A stretch of DNA of 64,000 bases from assembly GCA_946811185.2 (NCBI GenBank), contig OX328097.1, positions 30,651,627 through 30,715,626 of the forward strand, read 5' to 3'. Of this stretch, positions 59,287 through 64,000 are shown in pieces. Below the pieces are notes generated by a model. That model was not told the origin of the DNA. It ran no database searches and saw nothing but the letters and a program-made list of their open reading frames with translations. Source of the DNA: Hippopus hippopus. Taxonomy: Eukaryota > Mollusca > Bivalvia > Cardiida > Cardiidae. Every line of letters starts with the position of its first letter. Position 1 is the first letter of the stretch. The position numbers and the translations under genes are program-made.

Positions 59287-59555
59287 ATGAGCCATTTTTT
59301 TGTGAAAAGTGGGCTTAAGGCATCTCTGTGATACATGATACCAAGCAAATAATCACATATTTATGGAAACATAAAATCCATTTTTTTTCAACAAGCGACT
59401 CAATTATGAGGTAGAATGGTCCTTTTCCATGCAGAAAATTGACATACTACAAAAAGTTTCGACCCATGTCAGCCTGCGCAGATTGCGTAGGCTGACATGG
59501 GTCGATACATTTTGCAGATACGTCAAGCCCCCTTTTCACAGAGCACGGCTTATAT
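59287..59555 (+). mobile_element. Family B MITE, full copy
   Basis: ATGAGCCATTTTTTTGTGAA left, CAGAGCACGGCTTATAT right; central GCCTGCGCAGATTGCGTAGG. Confidence 0.8.
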
Positions 59556-59654
59556 GTAATTTTTATCTCACATTGGTAATAAAAACGTACGTTTTATTTA
59601 TGCAGGAAATCCAATATCTCTTGTTGAAATCCGTATATCATATGCAAAGACGCG

Positions 59655-59860
59655 TATTAACTCTTCATCAGACGAATTTATTGAAGAATTGTGCATAATG
59701 AAAGCATCTGCAGAGGACAAATTAAACATAACTAAAATGACGGGATTTCTTGTAGAAAAGGTAGAAAACGTTGCGGAAAAAGGAAAAAATGCTGGTCACC
59801 AGCATTTTCTTGTCACCAGCATCTTCTCCTATTCTCAGCATGTTTTCATGTTTTCAGACC
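59655..59860 (-). mobile_element. Family A MITE
   Basis: TTAACTCTTCATCAGACGAA; AATGCTGGTCACCAGCATT. Confidence 0.7.
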
Positions 59861-59987
59861 TATGACCCTTATCATTTCACTGCACATACAACTAGGACAA
59901 TTTTTTCTATGACTGAAATGTTATGAATTAAAAGTTAATAAACAAATTAAAATCTCTATCGGCTGTCTCCTACAGTCTGTTATGTAT

Positions 59988-60270
59988 GAGTAATGTTCTG
60001 TGAAAGGATGTTTACTGCATCTGCAAAATATGTAGACCCTTGTCAGCCTACGCAGCACGCACAGGCTGACATGGGTCGAAATCTTTTGGTATTGGTCGAT
60101 TTCCTGTATGTTTACCAGTCTACCCCATGATTACCAGTCTACCCCATGATTAGTCGGTTGTCAGGGAAAAAAAAGCATTTTATGGATCCATAATTATGTG
60201 ATGATTTGCTTGGTATGATGTACCACGGAGATGTATTAAACCGCCTTGTGCCAGAGCGAGGCTCATATGA
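59988..60270 (-). mobile_element. Family B MITE, full copy
   Basis: ATGAGTAATGTTCTGTGAAAG left, CCAGAGCGAGGCTCATAT right; contains a 19-bp internal duplication of TTACCAGTCTACCCCATGA. Confidence 0.75.
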
Positions 60271-60284
60271 TTGATTGTATGCTG

Positions 60285-60517
60285 TCTAACCCTTTACCAA
60301 ACAATGCCGAGTTTTAACAACCCTAAATGGAGAAGGCTTTTGAAAACATTGTGGAAAAAGAAGAAAACGCTGATAACCAGCATTTTCCCCTTTTCCCGTA
60401 TTGCTTTTCTACCCTTCCAAAAAACAAATTGTAATTATAAGTCGCAAGTATTTTATCGTCTGCTAACGATTTCAAATTAGACAAGTCTTCAAATTTTGTC
60501 GTTTTGTAAAGAGTTAA
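60285..60517 (+). mobile_element. Family A MITE
   Basis: CTAACCCTTTACCAAACAATGC to TTTGTAAAGAGTTAA. Confidence 0.85.
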
Positions 60518-60602
60518 AGCAGCTTTCAACATTGTCTCTGTCATATCACACCGACTGCTCATTAGTCGTGTAATCCGGGTTACAGAACTAGTAGGCTTTG
60601 AC
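60518..60602 (-). repeat. SINE tail fragment
   Basis: GCAGCTTTCAACATTGTCTC and GTCATATCACACCGACTGCTC match the second-type SINE 3' half. Confidence 0.5.
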
Positions 60603-60605
60603 AAA

Positions 60606-60830
60606 TAACTCTTTGCAAAAAAATAGACTGTTCCAAATTCAAAGCATATGCAGACGACAAATTAATCGTTGCAGAAATCACGAAATTTGTGTTTGAAAGA
60701 GTAGAAAACATTGTCGAAAATGGAGTAACCAGTATGCTGGTAACCAGAACTTTCTCTTGATCCCACATTGTTTTTAAGAGTCTTTTGCCTTGTGGAAGAT
60801 TTAGTACAGCTAGTTAGGAGGTAAATATAA
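60606..60830 (-). mobile_element. Family A MITE, diverged
   Basis: ATAACTCTTTGCAAAAAAATAG; ATGCTGGTAACCAG. Confidence 0.65.
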
Positions 60831-60837
60831 CGTATAA

Positions 60838-61040
60838 AGGCCCCTGATGAAGAGGGCTTATGAAAATATTACAGGAAAGGGAGAAATCGGTGGTCATCAG
60901 AACTTTCTCCTTTTCCAACACCGTTTCTACGCTTTCAAGGTCAAATCCTATCATTTTAGCCACTTTGAAATCTCTGTTTGTCGTCTGCAAATGATTTCAA
61001 GGTGGACAAGTAGTACGGCAAAGAATGTACACATCTATCC
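60838..61040 (+). mobile_element. Family A MITE, diverged
   Basis: GGCCCCTGATGAAGAGGGC, CAACTTTCTCC-type arm and TTGTCGTCTGCAAATGATTTCA. Confidence 0.6.
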
Positions 61041-61089
61041 CTGTTCAATACTTTTTCTTTGAAAAGCGCTTTGGCAGATTATGTACTAG

Positions 61090-61225
61090 TATGAGCTATG
61101 CTCTGGCAGAAGGGGGCTCATTGTATCTGCAAAAAGAATCGATCCAGGTCAGCCTGCGCAGGCTGACCTATGCCGAAACATTTTGCTATTGATCAATGGG
61201 CCATTCTACCTCATGACTCAATAGT
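61090..61225 (-). mobile_element. Family B MITE, truncated copy
   Basis: ATGAGCTATGCTCTGGCAGA, CCAGGTCAGCCTGCGCAGGC then loss of the distal half. Confidence 0.7.
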
Positions 61226-61252
61226 TTGGCAGATGATGGTGATTTATCCTAT

Positions 61253-61456
61253 TATCCCTTTGCCAAGTAATTCCGTGCTTAACGATTCCGTGCTTAAAGA
61301 CTGTCCAAGGGAGAAAGCATTGTGGAGAGAAGAGAAAATGCTAGTAAATAGCACAAAAGATCTTTGGCTAATTCGTACTAATTTCTAATTTGACATCTGC
61401 AGATGCTTTCAATTTGGAAGAGTAGAAAAAAATTGTCATTTGGTTAAAGGTTAACC
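61253..61456 (+). mobile_element. Family A MITE, diverged
   Basis: TATCCCTTTGCCAAGTAATTCC to TTTGGTTAAAGGTTAA. Confidence 0.65.
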
Positions 61457-61662
61457 CTTAGGCTGCTAAGCGCGACTCACTGACCTTTTGCGGACAGTGT
61501 AGATCAAGATCAGACTGCACAGAACGTGCAGTCTGATCTTGGATCTACACTGTCCGATAGGGAGATAGTTTTCTCCAAAAAGTAAGTTTGAAAAATTATT
61601 ATTTGGATTTTCTCTATCGGTTTGAAAGTTTCATTTCACTTATTTAGCAGGAAAAGGGTTAA
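61452..61662 (+). mobile_element. Family C MITE, full copy
   Basis: TTAACCCTTAGGCTGCTAAG left, GGAAAAGGGTTAA right; central palindrome CAGACTGCACAGAACGTGCAGTCTG inside TGTAGATCAAGATC / GATCTTGGATCTACA. Confidence 0.8.
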
Positions 61663-61887
61663 TAAAGATGTTTTCGAAGCCGTCTGCTGCATTTTTTTCC
61701 CGCAAGTTAATGATTTAAATGTGTTTTGGGTCTCTACGTTTGAAGTAAGAACGACAAATTATATGGTAATTGTACGTTTGAACTCTTTACACCCGGTTGA
61801 GACAAACTTTCTTTCCGGCGATTTTTCGCCTCTCACCTCCGACACATGTGAGAAAAGTAGTCAGTGACTTGGATAGAAAGTTCTGTC

Positions 61888-61996
61888 AGTACTGGTATCA
61901 GAAAGCCAGGAAACACATGTGTGGGTGCACTGACCGCCATGATATGACCTATGGTGTTAAAAGGGCGTTAAACTCAATTCAATCAATCAATCATTT
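61888..61996 (+). repeat. Inverted SINE 3' fragment
   Basis: TGGTGTTAAAAGGGCGTTAAACTC followed by AATTCAATCAATCAATCA, the reverse of a SINE tail. Confidence 0.55.
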
Positions 61997-61997
61997 A

Positions 61998-62233
61998 ACT
62001 CTATACAAAAGTACAACCGTTTAGACTTGTCCAAATCGAAAGCTTTTGCAGACAACAAACACATTTAACGTGTCTTAGACGATTGGATTTTTCCTTAAGA
62101 GAGTAGGAAACATTGTGGGAAAAAGAAGAAAATGCTGGTTACCAGCATTTTCTTCTTTTTCCTACAATGTTTTTAAAAGTCTTTTTTTTTAACCTGGATC
62201 GTTAAATTACTTGACTATGTGATAAAGGGTTAT
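61998..62233 (-). mobile_element. Family A MITE
   Basis: TTAACTCTATACAAAAGTAC to TGTGATAAAGGGTTA; palindrome AATGCTGGTTACCAGCATT. Confidence 0.8.
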
Positions 62234-62625
62234 TTTAAAAAGAGTTATTAGATATTTTACGAGTGAATGTTAGCGACAAAGACAAGATATAGGGGCTGTT
62301 GATATATGATATATGTCTCGACATTTCTCCCCAATATCCGTCTCTCTGCGAATACAACTTATCCCACCTGTTATTGTCTACTTTTCGAAAACATTGCTGG
62401 AAAAAGGAGGATTTAATTTCAACATGCAATTTTGTTCAGGTGAATACAAGCAACTAACTAAACAAGTCGTGGTTTATCTTACAGTGAACGTGCATTTCCA
62501 GTCAAAAATATAAATCCCAAATATTGTGAAAATCAAAGTTCAAACAACAACAACAAGAACAACAACCAACAACAACATGTGTCTCATAGTGCTGTTGTTT
62601 CTTTGTTTTAAGTACCGATTTATTT

Positions 62626-62626
<1 letters not shown>

Positions 62627-62661
<35 letters not shown>
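62627..62661 (+). repeat. Trinucleotide microsatellite (TAA)n
   Basis: About eleven TAA units. A CAA/CAAC-rich tract lies nearby at 62545-62576. Confidence 0.9.
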
Positions 62662-62663
<2 letters not shown>

Positions 62664-62894
62664 GCAGAGGCATGGAGTCATTTTATTTTAATTTCCTACC
62701 AAATCACTGAGCAAATTTCGATTGTAAAAGTTAAATTAGAACAATCACACGCCAAAAAGGAGAAAGTGGGTGGGGTAAGTTAGGAAAATGTCGTCTTAAG
62801 GCCCTTTCTGCGCCTTTATCATATACAACAAACGACTTTGAAAACAACCTGGTGAATTATTGATAATCTACACGAAATATTGTTTGATACATGA

Positions 62895-62975
62895 ATAAGT
62901 GTGAAAAAATTGTGGCCAAAGGAGAAATCGCTCTTTACGAGCAATTTCTCTTTTAGCCACAATGTTTTCAAAGGA
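62895..62975. repeat. Hairpin related to the family A core
   Basis: ATTGTGGCCAAAGGAGAAAT / ATTTCTCTTTTAGCCACAAT around CGCTCTTTACGAGC; a different loop sequence from the usual family A. Confidence 0.5.
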
Positions 62976-63191
62976 AGGCAACTGTCAGACGATAAAAGTC
63001 GTCTGAAATCGGAAATGAGTTGGTAGATTTGAAAAGTGTTGATATTTCGTCTGCTTGAATGTCTTAGATAAATATCGGTGACCTTAAGATTTTCCTTCAT
63101 TTAAACCCGGTGCGGAGCCTCCTTAGCAAAGGACAAATAAAAAAGTTGTCAAATTGAGAAATTGCTCTTTCTTGCAGGTTGGAGGGGGAGA

Positions 63192-63418
63192 ATGGATTGA
63201 ATTGTGTTTTACGCCGCTTTCAACATTATCACAGTTATATCACGGCGACAGCCTACATGTTAATGTATTTCCTGGGTTTCACCAGTAATAGGCTGGGACT
63301 CTGAAGTGTCTTGCCCAAGGACACTTCCATGAAAGACCAAGTGAATTCAGTGCGGCTCGAACCCAGGGCCTCCAGGTCACGAGTCCTACACTTTACCACT
63401 GAGTCACGCGGGACCTGC
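63192..63418 (-). repeat. Second-type SINE copy
   Basis: TTTTACGCCGCTTTCAACATT, ATCACGGCGACAG, CTTGCCCAAGGACACTTCCA, then GCGGCTCGAACCCAGGGCC and TTTACCACTGAGTCACGCGG with recognisable B- and A-boxes on the minus strand. Confidence 0.75.
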
Positions 63419-63450
63419 TGGGGGAGAAGGAAGAAAGAGAGTCAATATAT

Positions 63451-63715
63451 GAGCTATACTCTGTGACATGGGGGTTTAATGCATTTGTAAAAAGTATCGA
63501 TTAAGGTCAATCTGTGCAGCCCGCCTAGGGTGGCATGAGGAGATACTATTTGCTGTTGGTCAATTTTCTGCATGCCCAAGGACCATTTTGCCTCATGATT
63601 TAGTTGGTTGGTACACAAAATGAATTTTATGGCTTCATAACCATGTGACGACTTGCTGAGTACAATGCATCACGGAGATGCATTAAACCCCCTTTTGGTA
63701 GAGGCATAGCTCATA
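63451..63715 (-). mobile_element. Family B MITE, diverged copy
   Basis: ATGAGCTATACTCTGTGACA left, GAGGCATAGCTCATAT right; central palindrome decayed. Confidence 0.7.
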
Positions 63716-64000
63716 TGTAGATACCATCGTCATTGTTTTGGTAACAAAAATGTGAATGTTTGACGAAAAGTTGCTTGGTTGGCTTCTGTGGTAAATTGAG
63801 TAGCCGTTTCCATAAGTTTAGCCAATCAGACGTTGTGTTACTTTCAAATCTAGGAAATCTTGAAGAATTAGACTAGGAACGTTCTTAAGAATGGTTTGTG
63901 CATACAGACCATGGATGTTGTTCTCATTCTGCATTCTGAGACTAGCCCCTTGATTGGCTAAGACGTCCTATCTCTGTCAATCACATGATTAGTTTTCGGG

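Overview
The window is a piece of a eukaryotic, metazoan genome: AT-rich, intron-containing, and packed with short non-autonomous transposons and tRNA-derived SINEs. The repeat families look like those I associate with bivalve molluscs; that lineage call is an inference. The exception is an 18,158-bp block at 17351-35508, which is a complete Polinton/Maverick (adintovirus-like) element, a virus-like self-synthesising DNA transposon.

The element has 280-bp terminal inverted repeats that look identical by eye, begins AGTAGATAGATA, and is flanked by a 6-bp target duplication GTCCAG (17345-17350 and 35509-35514). It carries the full virion and replication set: protein-primed family B DNA polymerase, RVE integrase with chromodomain, FtsK/HerA-type packaging ATPase, adenain-like protease, double-jelly-roll major capsid protein (PY), minor capsid/penton protein (PX), two adenovirus pVI/pX-like small virion proteins, a DUF8207 protein and a membrane protein. 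Accessory genes are a phage-tail-fibre-like protein with five repeats and a C-terminal head, a dUTPase-fold protein, SAP-like and NUMOD1-like DNA-binding proteins, and three paralogous proteins that each end in an IAP-like RING finger. Structural genes form a plus-strand block (22.9-29.8 kb) followed by the polymerase. Protease, integrase module and fibre lie on the minus strand at the left, and RING genes sit just inside both termini. Almost every start codon has a TATAAAA-like box a few bases upstream; the RING group has its own conserved upstream module.

The integrase module is broken into three frames (zinc ribbon, PLA2-like domain, integrase). The breaks fall at two poly-A runs and both need the same -1 shift. 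This is either slippage-dependent expression of a polyprotein, two fresh indels, or homopolymer consensus errors.

The element landed 11 bp from the end of a host hairpin MITE, so the empty site can be read directly. The host flanks hold about 60 copies of that MITE family (family A, central palindrome around AATGCTGGTAACCAGCATT), about a dozen of a second palindromic family (B, GCGCAGGCTGACCTGGG), about a dozen of a third (C, arms TGCAGTCTGATCTTGGATCTACACTGTCC), several tRNA-derived SINEs, a decayed mariner, a 145-bp tandem repeat and a minisatellite.

Host coding content is sparse. A minus-strand leucine-rich-repeat gene can be assembled from eight exons (10713 down to 514, continuing off the left edge) with consensus splice sites and matching phases throughout. 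A 194-residue Ser/Arg-rich open frame with a PP1-docking-like KAVSF motif lies at 56.6-57.2 kb. A few candidate isolated first or last exons are noted with low confidence.
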